A stretch of DNA of 64,000 bases from Selaginella tamariscina (GCA_003024785.1 PUQB01000016.1:310001-374000), one strand, 5' to 3'; shown: positions 30,974-43,655, counted from the stretch's first letter. Numbers and translations: made by a program. The notes: generated from the sequence alone by a model not told the origin.

Positions 30974-32198
30974 CTCGCAACTATTGGTGGCCTGGGTTGC
31001 GAGGTTTTGTGGAGAGGTTTGTACGGAGTTGTGACACTTGTAGCAGGTCGAAGATGCCTCATCATGCACCCTCTGGTCTTCTTCGTCCTCTTCCTGTTCC
31101 GTCTGCTCCTTGGAGATCCATTTCTATGGATTTCCTCACAGATCTTCCTCCTTCCGTGGATTTGATGCAGTTCTTGTGGTGGTTGACCGTTTCACCAAGC
31201 AGGCTCATTTCCTACCCTGCAACAAGACAGCTACAGGTCAGACAACTGCCGAGTTGGTGATCCGCGAGGTGTTCCGACATCATGGTCTTCCTGAGAGCAT
31301 TGTTTCCGATCGAGGTCCACAATTCATGTCCAAGTTTTGGCGAGAGCTTCTTCGGAGTCTACAGGTCAAAGCGGATCTTTCTTCAGGATATCACCCACAA
31401 ACCGATGGGCAGTCCGAACGCACAATTCAGACCTTAGAACAGTATCTTCGTTGCTTCATCAGTTACCAGCAGGACAACTGGTTGGACCTCCTTCCAATGG
31501 CAGAGTTTGCCTACAACAACTCCATCCACGCATCTACAGGACAGACACCTTTCTTTGCTCTTACAGGCCACCATCCACGTTTTGACTTTGCTCCTACCGC
31601 TTCTCCTTCTTCCGCTCCTGCAGTACAGGATCGTCTTCAGCATCTTCGGCAGGTACAGGATGATCTCCAGGTTCATCTTCAACAGGCACAGGAACGATAC
31701 AAGCATCATGCTGATGCTCACCGACAGCCGGCACCTGCATACAAGATTGGTGATCTCGTGTGGCTTCTTCGTCGACACATTCGCACCAACAGGCCTTCTT
31801 CTAAGTTGGATTTTCAACGATTGGGCCCTTATAGGATCGTGGCGGAGGTAAATCCTGTAGCTTTCCGACTCGAGTTACCATCCACGGTGAAACTTCATCC
31901 TGTGTTTCACACCTCTTTGTTGGAGCCGTATCATCCTTCTTCTCTTCCTGGTCGTGTTTCTTCTCCTCCCCCTCCTGTGGTCATTGACACGGAACCTGAG
32001 TACGAAGTCGCAGCCATCCTTGACTCTCGTCTTCATCGTCACCAACTCCAATACTTGGTGGATTGGAAAGGGTACCTGCCTACTGATCGCACTTGGGAAC
32101 CTGCATCCAACTTACTCCATGCTTCTTCCAAGGTTGCTGCCTTCCATCGGCATTATCCTGCTAAACCAGGTCCCAAGACTCGTGGAACTCGTCTTTAG
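30763..32198 (+). pseudogene. Integrase and chromodomain of gypsy B
   Basis: The HHCC zinc-binding segment runs 30930-31065 (GHFGVAK..TRNYWWPGLR..CDTC). The core begins MDFLTDLPPS near 31125, shifts frame at about 31155, then reads DAVLVVVDRFTKQAHF and GYHPQTDGQSER (31390-31425) with catalytic D and E residues visible. The GPY/F-like region is RLGPYRI near 31815-31840. A chromodomain lies at 32000-32110: EYEVAAILDSR..QYLVDWKGY....TWEPASNL. Such domains guide insertion by reading histone marks in other chromoviruses. Confidence 0.9.
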
Positions 32199-32209
32199 GG
32201 AGGAGGTGC

Positions 32210-32830
32210 TGTCACGACCCGATACAGAATACAGGATTCCGGATACAGGACATGGGTTGCAGGACTTTCCTACAGGATTCCGGATACAGGATATGGGTTG
32301 CAGGATTTTCCTACAGGATACTCCTACCAGGATTCCGGACACAGGATTCGGTTGCAGGATATTCCTACAGGATATGCCACAGGATATGCCTAGAGGATAA
32401 GGGACATGTGGACTCATCTTAGCCTCTGCATGCATGCAACCACTTTTGCATGCATGCCTAGATTAGCTCTTGGAGTTGTGAGCATAAAAGCTCCGACCTA
32501 ATTGTTGTACAATCAGTTACTATCAACACCAGTCTTACTACGATCAATCTTGTCTTGTCTTTCCTGTCCTGTTCCTGTCTCGCTCCTATTTCCTGTCCTG
32601 TTCCTGGATCCTGTCCTGCTCCGGGATCCTGTCCTGTTCCTGTTTTGCTCCCGGATCCTATCCTGTGCTTTCCTGTCTTGCTCCCGGATCCTATCCTGAT
32701 CCTGTCTTGCTCCTAGATCCGTCCTGTTCCTATTCCTGGTTCCTGTCCTGCTCTCGGTCCTGTTCCTGAGTCAAGCCTTCATGTCCTTGGAATCCTGCTC
32801 TCTTCCTGTTTCCTGGATCGTGGCTTGACA
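32210..32830 (+). repeat. 3' LTR of gypsy B
   Basis: TGTCACGACCC...GGCTTGACA, 621 bp, nearly the same as the 5' LTR. The first base after it opens the GCAGC target duplicate. Confidence 0.93.
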
Positions 32831-32835
32831 GCAGC

Positions 32836-35520
32836 GATTTGAGCTGTAACTCAGGACCAGGACCAACTTTCAGACTTTCAAGTACTTAGGACAACCTTGA
32901 GTTCTGTGAGGCATGCTATTTTGGAAGACAACATAGGCAGCCATTCCCCAGTAAGGGCATCTACTGTAAGACCACTCAACCTCTAGAATTAGTGCACACA
33001 TACATGTGTGGACCAATGCATGTTCAGTCATTGAACAAAAGGAGGTATTTTGTAACATTTATAGATGATATACTCATTACACAGTGGTGAAATTCTTGAT
33101 TAACAAATCAGAGGTAGCAAAAATGTTTCGGCTATATAAGATTGCTGCAGAAAACGTGTGGCAAAATTTGAAGATCCACATACTTAGGAGTGATAGAGGT
33201 GGTGAGTATCAAATAAGTGTGCTCAAGAAGCTATGCAAAGAATCTGGGATTCAGCAACAGTTTACAGCCCCATACTCAACTCAGCAAAATGGAGTGGTAG
33301 AGAGAATGAATCGGACTCTAGTGGAGATGACAAATGCATGCTTATGCATGCAGGAACACCGCTCAATTATTGAGCAAAGGCCTTAAGCACAGCCAGCTAC
33401 ATCCAGAATCGACTTCCTACAAGCAGCATTGGTGGAGAAGTTTCATTCACCCGGTGGACTAGGAAGCGAGCCAGTTTGAAACACCTCTGTCCTAGCATTT
33501 GCGCACGTTCTGGATGAACTCCATCATAAGCTGGAGCAGAAGAGTAACATGTATATCATGGTGGGATATTGCTATGAGAGCAAAGCATATAGGCTTTATG
33601 ATCCCACTCACCAAAAAATTGTTGTGAGCCGAGACGTTAAATTTAATGAGGATATGCTTTACAAGGATAGGTTACGGTTCAAGTTAATCCGACGACGTAT
33701 ATTCTAGAGGAAGAGCAGCCACAGGATCCACCGGCACAGAGGCCTGATCCAGGGTGGATTGGGTAGATCCAGGACTGCAGATTGCAACTGATCTAGATCT
33801 GAGTGAGGAGGAGCATGAAAGCGAGGAGGAGATTCCTCCACTTCAGCAAGCACCTCCACATGTATCTAATCCAGCCCGACCCATCAACATAATCACGAGA
33901 AGTGGGAGAATTAGCTACAAGTCACAAAAGGCAAGAGAAGCTGATGAGTCTTCAACCTCCTTCTTTACCTCCAGGTATCCTCGGAGCCCCAGACAGTGCA
34001 TGAGGCGATGCAATCGCAAGAGGTGGCAGAATGGAGGGCCACCATGGAGGAGGAATATGCTTCTCTCCTCAAGAACCAGGTTTGGGAGCTTGTTACTCTT
34101 CCCACGGTCGCCGCACAGTAAGTACCAAGTGGCTATTCAAGAGGAAGTTGGATACGCAAGGCAAAGTACTCTAATACAAGGCTCGATTCGCTGCACAAGG
34201 GTTCTCACAAATCACTGGAGTTGACTTCTACAAACATATTCACCAGTGGTGAAGATGGCTTCCATTCATCTCATTCTTCGGATAGCAACTCACTTGAATC
34301 TGGAGGTTCACCAACTTGATGTAAAGACTGCTTTCCTATACGAAGAGTTGAAAGAGGAAGTCTACACTACACAGCCTGAGGGATTCGTGGTCCAAGGACA
34401 GGAACACAACGTTTGTCATCTTCAAAAGGCCATGTATGGCTTGAAGTAGTCACCACGAGCCTGGTATGATCATGTAGACAGGTTTTTCCCCTCCATCAGT
34501 TTCCAGAAGTCCATTGTAGATGGAAACATATATGTCTTTGGCAAGGAGTGGACTTTACATACCTGGCATTATACGTTGATGACAACATCATGGCCACAAG
34601 CTTGTTCAATTCTTCAAACACCAGTTTCGATCTCAATTTGAGATCTCCGCAGCTAGCGACCTATGCTATTGTTTGGACATTCAGGTGTTCCAGGATAGAG
34701 CTACAGGGTGATTCAGCTATCTCAAGCACACTATGTGCAAGAGATACTTCAGAAGTACGACATGGCTGACATCAACCCCATCAGCACCCCATGGACGTAC
34801 ACACACAGCTTTCAAAGGATCAACAACCGACGTCTGAGGAGGAGAGACGAGTCATGGCACATGTTCCTTATAGGCAAATAATTGGTTGTTTGTTATATCT
34901 AGCCATTTCCACTTGACCAGACTTGGCTTTTGCAGTTGGAATGGTTCCAAGTTTGTAGAGAATCTAGGAGAGGCTCATTGGACAGCAGTCAAACTTATCT
35001 TACAATACTTGCGAGGCACAGTTGGGTTCTGTCTCCCATATTCAGCTAGTGGGAGCTCTACAGGAGACCACATGGTAATGGATCTAGTGGGTTTCATAGA
35101 TTTAGATTGGGGAGGAAAAAAGGAGACCAGGAAGTCCACTTCAGGATATGTGTTTCTTTTGGATGATGGGCTTATTAGTTGGATGAGCAGACTGTAGCGA
35201 GTGATTGCACTCTCCTCGATGGAGGCCAAGTATATTTCAGCAACAGAGGCAGCCAAGGAAGCAACATGGTTGATGAAGTTACTGAAGGACATAGGGATTT
35301 CATTTCCGAGGCCGATCACAGTATATTGTGATAGCACCAGTGCCATAGCTACTTTAGAGAAACCCAGACACCATGACAAGTCAAGCATGTTGATGTGAAG
35401 TACCACTTCATTCGACAAGAGGTTTGAACCGGGAACATCAAGCTCAAGCATGTGTTTATTACCACATGGTTGCAAATATTATGACACTTTCCAACGACAC
35501 TGGTCTCAAATGACCATCTT
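32836..35520 (+). pseudogene. Integrase, RT and RNase H of copia C
   Basis: Integrase core: KIHILRSDRGGEYQ near 33170-33215 and TAPYSTQQNGVVERMNRTLVE (33264-33326). A copia RT follows: HQLDVKTAFLYEELKEEVY near 34310-34370 and MYGLK just before an in-frame stop at 34447. The YVDD box is decayed to YVDDN near 34572. RNase H / C-terminal part: DLDWGGKKETRKSTSGYVFLL (35102-35165) and ALSSMEAKYISATEAAKEATWL (35206-35270). Multiple stops are present throughout. Confidence 0.88.
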
Positions 35521-35543
35521 AAACTCTCATGGTTGAGTGGAAG

Positions 35544-35723
35544 TGTTGAGATATCCAGCATGGAGTCCAAGCTTTGACGAATAGCCATATATATCTTAGG
35601 CCATATGTGGCTTAGGCCATATTTAGTTATGGAGAACTACTATATAAATAGTATCTAGAAATACAAAAAACATAGGTTAGTCGATATTCGGCTCGGCTCG
35701 TGCTTTAACAGCTTTTCACAACA
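35544..35723 (+). repeat. 3' LTR of copia C
   Basis: Matches the 5' LTR, with an additional short duplication (GGCCATATGTGGCTTAGGCCATAT) near 35599-35622 that explains its greater length. Confidence 0.9.
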
Positions 35724-35941
35724 CACTCCCACTCAAAATGCATTGTACCTCTCACCTTTCTGTTTTCTGCTTCTCTCTTCTTCTCAAAAGCTTAGCTACG
35801 TTCTCAAAGGAAAAACCTTACCAGTCTGTGGTTGTTGCCTGCTGCTGCACTACTCTACCACCACTGAAGGACAATGAACGGACAAACGGACGGATAGTCG
35901 ACGATTGCTTCTGCTGTATACAAAAGGTTGAGCAGGGTTAC

Positions 35942-36898
35942 CCGATAACGCATGCCATATATTTGATGTTGATGAAGGCATCCTCCCCTCCGTACTGTTC
36001 AAACAACTCCAAAGTTTTATGTACAAGTTCTCTAGTGCAAGCCTTCTTCTGTTGAGTGTAGTCAATGTTATCCCCGATGGGAATGCTGCTCTTGAAAATA
36101 TTCAAAATTGGGAGCACGCCAATAGTATGGCACTAGTGACTGCCCCACATCTTTTTCTAATTCCACAAGCTTCATCATGAGCTGCGAATTCCAAAATCCA
36201 AAAGAAAGAGAAACAATTAGTAAAGCGATTCAAGCCAAGAAAGGTGGAGTGAGTTACATGTAGAGTAATGTTCATTATAGACGGGTCTCGGGCGTTGAGA
36301 GCGGTTTTGATGGGAATTATAAGCTGCGAAATCACAGGAAGTATCTTCCCTTTGCTTGCCCCAAGGTGGTTGATATGAATAATGATAATGCGAGAGGCGA
36401 CGTACCCTTAACAGTAATGAACCTGAATGGCTCTTCCTTTTCTCAAATACCGTCAAAGAAGATTGGAAGGTATGGTGGTAGTCCATTTTGTTGATGTCCG
36501 TCTTCCAAGTGATGGTTTTTAGCTGCTCCATGGTTCTACTTTTAGGGTAAGTCACCTTGCTCATAAAGTTTCCTGAACTGGAAAATGCAAGAGCAGAAAG
36601 ACATTAAGTGTAAGAAACACGCTTTCAAAACATATAGAGAAGCACAGGCAACCAGAAACTATAATGGTTGTTTAGATCCTTTGTTAGGAGGACTTGTTCG
36701 TCTCGGCTTGCTCTTCTTGCTTACTAGAGTGTTAGGAGGATTGTCGGCTTTCGGTGGAGCTTTTTGCAACTCCCCCCGTTTTATTTTATCGCCATCTCCC
36801 TTGCGAGTGTAGTCGCAAGGATACTTTTTTGGCATCTTTGTCTGTACACTCCAACACATTTGATTTCCTTCAGAAACCATTCTAGCATGCAGCGCCAA
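35942..36898 (-). pseudogene. PACRG-like gene, decayed
   Basis: PACRG (parkin co-regulated protein) is an ARM-like protein of ciliary and flagellar doublet microtubules. On the minus strand, pieces follow the family order: FRKLYEQGDLP near 36580-36548, TWKTDINKMDYHH near 36520-36480, then ILPVISQLIIPIKTALNARD (about 36345-36285) ending at a GT donor. Next comes [16 protein letters not shown] (about 36170-36125), then [20 protein letters not shown] and [18 protein letters not shown] down to a GT donor at 35941. An N-terminal Lys/Pro-rich exon may be 36898-36659. Frame changes occur inside two exons and after the FRKLYEQG piece, and the conserved last residues are missing, so it reads as a pseudogene. 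Confidence 0.8.
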
Positions 36899-39066
36899 GG
36901 AGGACAGTCTAGGGCCAGAAAAAAATCACGCACTCAAACACGCAGCATCCAAACAACACACTCACTTGTATTCGCTGTTTGAAGACCAGTATGGAAGATC
37001 CTTGTCACAGGTTGTGCCATCCAGCTCTCTGATTTATCTGCACATAGATCACGATTCGGAACGGAATGAATAATCTCAACTGTCTTTGCTAAGCTTTAGA
37101 AATGCGCATTCCAACTTACCGAGATCGGGAGGGTCTGATCAAAGCAGAATAAAGACTGTTTCGTCTTCTTCATCTTCGACTTCCCCTTGAGATGCTTGTT
37201 GCAGTACTCATCAGACAGCAATATTGCCGATCTTGTCCAATTTGTCGCCCCCCATGGTGCCGACACGATTTTCCTTCAGATTCTTGCTGATTCTCATAGA
37301 CGGATCTGTGAATGATCCTCTCCTTCCTAATCAGTAGAAGAGCTAGGAGGGCTGATCATTGATCACAATGTCTCTTGCTGGCCATCGTGGGGTGCAAGAA
37401 TCACACCTAAGCGCTGAATCGGCTCAAAAACAGCATCAAACACCAAGAAAATCGAAGATCCTGGCAAGCCGAGGAAAAGGAAAAAATTTAGCTGCCCCGG
37501 CCATGATTGTGTTTGGGGCTATGAAGCCTAAAATACTGCAGAGTTCGACGTCGTCATGCATGCTTTGTAATTGCCTTCTCTGCTTGAAAGATTGTCTTAC
37601 GATTGCTATACAAACAACGATGCAGGCACGCACACATCCGAGTCATGTCTAAAGGAGTGGTCGTGTTTGCCCCTTGGAGGCTATAGGTATTGAATTCCAT
37701 CCTCACTCTAGTTTTTGTAAAACCTTAATATGCAGCATATTGTCTGCACTTCCCCAAATCGACATGTTTGACAAAACTAGTGTGCTGGTAATGGCAACAA
37801 TGGTTCTTTCAGGACTCTACGCTAGGAGCAAATTTTCCTTTATCAGTAAGCATGAATCTTTTGATTATCAACATGCTTGTGAAGCTGAGTGTGTTGTTTT
37901 TGCAAACAAAGCTTGATTGCTCTTTTGGCAGCTGTCGATGCTGTGTCAAAGGTGGATGGACTGAAAAAGATGAACAAGCAAGTCAGTTTAACATTTAGTA
38001 GTGGTTTGACTTGACAATGATGTGGTACTAGTGATCTTCTTATATGTAATGCAATCTTGGAGGCTAAAGATTCTTGTGGAGTGAGTCAGTTTCTGGGCTC
38101 AATGCTTCAAATATGCATCAAGTTCATTTAGTTTAATGTTTATTTGCTAAACTAAGCAAGGTCTGTACAGATCTTAGAAGTCGGATCGGTTGGGCAGGCT
38201 ATCGCAACATATTTTATGCACATAGTCAAGATAAGCAAGTGGGTCGCTTTGCAGACCTATTTGCTAACCAGGGAAATCTTCGATGCCAAAACCTCAACGT
38301 CAAAGTAAGATGGCTAGCGAACAGAATCCTAGAGTGCCTCCATCTTCTATCATGCCATTTCTACAAAAGGTATAAAGATGTTTTTTATTCACATTGTTGT
38401 TGAAGACTTTGATACCAAATTCAGTAACAACTTCTAATATAGCCATGTTGATAATGCTGGTGAGTCTTGTTGCCGCTCTCTGTCTGAACAAAATAACACA
38501 TTGCTTGTTATAGGTATTGTATTTGAAGACTCCATTTTAACGCATTAGCAATAGTCGCTCGTATTGTCTACAAACATGCACACAGTGATTCGAAGCATTG
38601 ATTTGTCAGACCTTCAGTCAATTACCGTCAATACTTCACTTGTGAAAGAGCTTATAAGCTGCCTCCTCATAGCAAATCTGGGAATGGAATGTGGACTTGT
38701 GAAGAGCCTGATTTCTCCAACTCAAGTCGTTGCAAATCACTATGTTGGCATTCTCTTAAGATCTCCATCCACCTCGCTGCTTCTAGAGAATCTAGATGAC
38801 ATGACCAAGTTCATATGGAACTTTCTAGCCAACCGAAGAAATCTGATCCTACCACTCCAGTAGTACAATGCACAAAGAAGTGCAAGGATTCCAATGTTGG
38901 TGCAACTACGGAGCGCAAGGACTCCACAACCAAGTCTAGGCTTTCATCCACGGAAAGTCTTGTTGTTCATATGCTTTTCCTGTTTGAGCAGGTACATTCC
39001 TGCATATTCAACCCGGTTACAATACAAATCTGGCGGCTGGAAACTCCTTCCTGTGGAAGCCGGTGA
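36899..39066. other. Host sequence, probable introns and unrecognised exons
   Basis: No family is recognised. Short open stretches occur on the plus strand at 37674-37916 and 38564-38863, and NIFYAHSQDKQVGRFADLFA near 38205-38265 is followed by a GTAAG donor at 38305. They may be exons of the plus-strand membrane protein whose last exon is at 39067, but this is a guess. Confidence 0.35.
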
Positions 39067-39222
39067 TTTAATGGACAGTGTCGACCCGTGTGGACTGAAA
39101 GCTTTTGGAAAAGCTTGACACTCTGGGTCTACTTGATAGACAACCCTGCCACAAACAGGCTTGTTCTTTTCGCCGGCTGCTGTGTCACAGTTGCGTCTGC
39201 TATTGTTATACTCACAACTCAA
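39067..39222 (+). pseudogene. Penultimate part of a membrane-protein last exon, cut by transposon
   Basis: The open frame ends RPVWTESFWKSLTLWVYLID, then a hydrophobic segment LVLFAGCCVTVASAIVILTT that looks like a single transmembrane helix. It runs straight into the target site (TCAA, 39219-39222) of the right giant transposon. The frame resumes without loss at 54366 with a basic tail and a stop. The gene upstream is not recognised. A frame change near 39080 may separate it from SGGWKLLPVEAGDL. Confidence 0.6.
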
Positions 39223-39249
39223 ATGTAAGTTGTAACTAAAATAGGCATG
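39223..39249 (+). repeat. Terminal inverted repeat, left end of right copy
   Basis: ATGTAAGTTGTAACTAAA then ATAGGCATG. It is the counterpart of the 19238 end of the left copy, with a few substitutions. Confidence 0.88.
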
Positions 39250-39730
39250 GCTATAGTCCCATTTTTTAATAATTAGCAATTTAGCTATTTAATTAGCATT
39301 TTCTAATATTAAAGGAATATTCTTTAGAATATATTTAAAAACAAAATATTCTTTAGAATATTTTATTTTGTAATCGACCCTTTAATAAATTATAGCATTC
39401 ATTGAACAAAAACTAATAATATTATAAAAGTAAAGGTATTAAATTATATAATATATTATATTTAAGATTGTATGGGCCTAATATAACAATTAAGGAAGAG
39501 CATAAAAGGTACATTATATAAATATTTATGTTGTTATTAAAATATTAATATTTAAATATAACATTATTAATTAAAAATTTGTAGTAGTAATAATATATAT
39601 ATAATATACAAAACCTATAATAATATAGTCAATCTTCCATATTGTTTTATAAATTTATATAGTTAAGTAAACAATTTGGTACTATTACTAAAGAGTTTAT
39701 AATAATTATGAATATTAAATATATGATATT
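39250..39730. other. AT-rich subterminal region of right copy
   Basis: Counterpart of 18732-19211. No gene. GGAATATTCTTTAGAATAT motifs lie at 39314-39360. Confidence 0.6.
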
Positions 39731-42700
39731 TTATAATTCTGTAATTGCTTTAAGCTTCAGAAAACATACATTCTCTTGTAGTTTTGTTAATCGTGACTTT
39801 ATCAACGCTTCTTGACATCCCCCATATCGAATGGATTTAACATTTATAAAACATGCTGGGTCTTTTTGATTGGGAGACCATGTTTTCTCTAGGCATCCAT
39901 TATATCTTTCGCTCTCCTTCTCGTGTCGCCTTTTTTGTGGTTTGAACCATGCAACCTTAACCATACTATTGTTCGTGATTACTTCAGGTGTGTCGATAAT
40001 TTGACCCATCCAAATAGGCTGATTATATGACACATCTGGAGTAATGAGGACCATCATTAGTTTTTGAAGATCCTTGCAGCAATCAAAGTATGCTTTAGGT
40101 TTTTGGTTCCTTTGTCCAACAAAGTGTGGGGTTTGCACTTCCACATCACTACTGGCTTCTATGTTGTCTGTGCTCAGTGATGTCATTTCAATCTCCTCTC
40201 GCCACCTTGTTTTAGGCCAAAAAGGGTGTTGCAATTCTGTACTTGTGACAGTAGGCCCTTCTAACTCTCGAACAACAGTCTCCCAATAGTCGACCACATG
40301 CTTATATAGTTCTGAGTAACCAGTTGCCTTATCAGAATTCTTTGGCATCGATTTTTGAACCCATGCCACATATTTTTTGAGGCCATCAATAATAACCTCT
40401 TGTTCCTTGAGCTAGGCACTCAATGGAATAGAGTCTGGTTGTCCTTCTGGGAGAAGTGGCTTTCCATCCTCTCCACTTTTGAAGAGCATTAAGCCCTCTT
40501 TCGGTAACCATTCCTGCTCTGATGGCCGTAACTTGTACTGCATAATAGGTATACCATCTCGTATGGAGAAAAGAATTGTAGCGGCACAAGGTGACCAACT
40601 AAAGAATCACTCCCTTCTTTTATATACTCCTTGAGAAATTTTTTGAAGTCTGGCACCTCAGTCACAAGCAAAGCACAACTTTTTTTGGAGATGCAATTTT
40701 CAAAAAGATTCATCATATGCGGTAAAGTAAGTGCACTTGTCCTTTTTGTAAAGTTGGAGACCTTGCTGAAGAACGCATCAATATCTTCATGAGTGTGACC
40801 AACCATAAGGAAACTGAGCGTGATTGTTTCAAACACACCTTTGGCAACAAGCATTGACAAGTATGTTAGCACATATCTAGAAAATAAAAGTAAGTATGAG
40901 CTTGAGAAACCCTTAAGTAAAATGATTTACCTATTTTTGTTCTCGCATGCATAATTATCCATCTGTAAAAGCAAATGACGAGGAAGCTTATTTGATGTTG
41001 AGGACACATGTACACTATTTGAGCTAGATCCCTCCACTGAACCTGAACTCTCAACAGGGCCATTTGTTTTCTGTGCAGGCTGTTGACAATGCCTCTCATA
41101 TTCCCAAGTAGCCTCAAGTGCAAACGTGTTCATGAGAGCATTATGTAAAGGTTGAAGGTGTTGTTTCTTCACTTTGAGATCACTGATAGGACTTGTCTGT
41201 GAGTGGGCTTCAAGGTTTCTAAAACACATGGCTAACGACCCAATAGTGAAATTGGAGTCGCTAGACCAATGTGGAAGTGAAAAGTGTCCATATGACTCAC
41301 AACCGTGTCCATGTGTTAGCACACATGTCAATGAAATCGGAAGTTTCATGACATTTCCAAGGCACTTTGGTGTTGCAAAGAGCTTTGGAATGCTGGTCTT
41401 TGAATGATCCATCTTGTCATGGATCAAGCACAGGTACTCTGATGGGCGTGACACAGAAAGCATGCGGTGTGCATAGTACTGAGACCGGCAAGTTTGTTGT
41501 GCAATCATGGGCCTCCATCTTCTTTTGAATGGCAGTGATCTCCACCAAGGTTTTTGCACAAGCCTCTGCAGCCTTCAATGATGTACAAGTGTCACACTTG
41601 GAAAAGCTAGAGTGTTTTGCAATCTCCACATCCTTAAAATGAGTATTCCATATGTTGTTGAAGGTACCAGTGCAAATTGCTTGGAGCCCCATCAAACTGA
41701 GGCACTTGTTCACATGTTCACACAGCTTCAATTGAGTGTAGATTGAAGGCAAAACCTTGAGATTTTTCCTGACCCCTGCATTTGTGGTTCGGCATTTGTG
41801 AGGCATCCTGTTTGCATTTGCTTCCACAAAAGCCTTGAGTATCTCTATGGCTGCCATGATGTGAGAGCGGGTTTTGACCAAGCGAGTGTTCCCATGAACT
41901 GAGGTTCGCGCTCCATCTAGCCACTCATCCCTCCGACGGTAGAACGTGGTCTTTGGGATCCCATATATACTGTACCAAGCTTTGAAGCAGATGGCCACCT
42001 TATTAAATACCATGGATGTACTCTGATAACATGTGTCCGAAGCCATTCCATCAATACACCCAGTTAGTGCAGCATATACAAACTCATGCCTTTGCTTTTG
42101 GGTGAGCATACGAAAGACATGTCTACATTGGGTAATGTCTGCCATCTGACAACACTTCTTCTTGCAACAGTCAATCGTGGAAATGCTTGTAACACTTTCA
42201 GAAGATGTAGGATCCATCTTTACCCTCTTGCTGAAACTTGCAGGGGAAAACCCATGAATCGCCTTTTTCTTACAATAGGACCAATGCAAGGAACCTCTTC
42301 AAATATGAGTTGTTCTTCCGGGTTGTTATTATTAAAATCCAACTCAGAATATGTTGAACCATCTTGCCATCTTAATTTAGATGTTCGCCACCTCACGAGG
42401 GATCCAGGATACAATGTGCCATTAGGTGAAACCTCTGTCACAACTACACCCACGAAGTCGGACCCTAGTTTCTCTTCTGACACTGCTTCCATTGGATTTA
42501 TAGCTGTGATGATGCCTCTTCTGACTTCAATCTCACGAAGAAAGAGAATCACCTCATCCATCACAGCAGGCAAGCCAGCATCTGGTAAACTCGTGCTACT
42601 ATTTGTTTGTGACTTTGCATATTCTGTGTCAGCCTTGACTTCATCCAAATTCCACAATACAAGAGAACCCTCCTCAAATTCCATTCCCAGAACCTCAACA

Positions 42701-42849
42701 TGCTTGTAAATGGTGTTCACCCATACGTACACACAAGATCCTTGGGCAATATTGTGACATGATGCATTATTATCTCGAACTTCCACAGTTCCAGTGCCAA
42801 CTATCTCGTTGTTCCGAAGAAGACATACTTTATCTCCAGTATTAAACAT
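39731..42849 (-). pseudogene. Gene C: DUF7869-like probable transposase, right copy
   Basis: Same domains as the left copy: the DUF8039-like N-terminus from ATG 42849, CCKKKCCQ near 42165-42145, a Cys pair near 41600, IHDKMDHSK (about 41430-41404), LLLQMDN (about 40980-40960) and VGHTHEDIDAFF (about 40802-40767). The intron between motifs two and three is at about 40933-40879. Where the left copy has an extra stop at 17612, this copy reads YVLTYLSML through the splice. Its own lesions include a two-base loss near 41505, a frame change near 42245, another near 40580 and a stop near 40413. The C-terminus continues to 39731 with WFKPQKRRH and CFINVKSIRYG. Confidence 0.75.
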
Positions 42850-43003
42850 ATTGTCCTGCACATAAATAATTGTATTATTTATGATATCTGTTTATGCAAT
42901 ATTTTTAAGAAATCTGAATTACGGTTACTTAATAATATGCATATGCAATAATACATAATTATGTTTAAAGATAATATCTCATATTTAATTAATACAACTG
43001 ATG

Positions 43004-43487
43004 GGCGGGATTAATCCCGCCCACGAATCCCTCCGACGAGGAACGGTCGGCGGGATTAATCCCGCCTTGGACTCCCTCCGACAAGGAAGAGCCGGCGGGA
43101 TTAATCGCCCCGCCTCTTCCTCCTCGGGGGGAGTCCGGCGGGATTAATCCCGCCCACAATTCTTACGACGGGGAATGGGTGGCGGGATTAAACCCGTACA
43201 TAACTCTCTCCAAAAACTATGATTTCAAAGAGATTTCGAAATAAATCCTGTCCCCAAATCCTTAAAACAGGGAAGTGGTGGCGAGATTAATCCCGCCACC
43301 CCTTCCCTGCCTCCTAAAATGGTTGGCGGGATTAATCCCGCCGACAACTCTTTTTAATAAATTTTGGTAACTCTTCATTAGTTGAGAAGGTTATCGGCGG
43401 GAGAAGCATTGCCCGAGAGATGGTGGCGGGATTAATCCCGCCACCTCTTCAAAGAGGTGAAAAAGAAATGGCCAGATTAATTCCGCC
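43004..43487. repeat. Palindrome array II, right copy (about 10-11 units)
   Basis: Same palindrome and spacer families as 14740-15463, inverted. Units corresponding to roughly 15142-15401 of the left copy are mostly absent, so the array has gained or lost units by about 43-bp steps. One unit near 43393 is cut to GGCGGGAGAAGC by a small deletion. Confidence 0.9.
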
Positions 43488-43655
43488 GCCCCGGTTAACC
43501 TAGAATATTAAGTTAAAAGGATATTTAAACGGGATAAATCCCTAACGGAATATATTATAATCCTAATGCATTCCTAAACCCCTAAATTGTAATTTTAAGA
43601 GAGAATGTAAGAGAGTGAATCTTTATAAGTATTTTTAAATTTGTTTATAATACTT

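Larger units (their letters stand above)
26446..32830 (+). mobile_element. Ty3/gypsy chromovirus B, nested in copia C
   Basis: A near-complete 6.4-kb element. LTRs are 26446-27089 and 32210-32830 (TGTCACGACC...GGCTTGACA). Flanks GTAGC (26441-26445) and GCAGC (32831-32835) are a 5-bp target duplication with one change. A purine-rich AGGGAGGAGGTGC precedes the 3' LTR. No standard primer-binding site is obvious after the 5' LTR. Gene order gag, protease, RT, RNase H, integrase and a C-terminal chromodomain place it among chromoviruses. A handful of frameshifts make it nearly, but not fully, intact. Confidence 0.94.
24843..35723 (+). mobile_element. Ty1/copia retrotransposon C, split by gypsy B
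   Basis: LTRs of 163 bp (24843-25005) and 180 bp (35544-35723) start TGTTGAGATATCC and end CACAACA. A primer-binding site, TGGTATCGGAAGC (initiator-Met tRNA type), begins at 25006, and a purine-rich GAGTGGAAG precedes the 3' LTR. CACT adjoins both outer ends (24839-24842, 35724-35727). Gypsy B sits in the pre-integrase region at 26446-32830. Domains in order gag, protease, integrase, RT, RNase H identify copia. Many stops make it defective. Confidence 0.92.
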
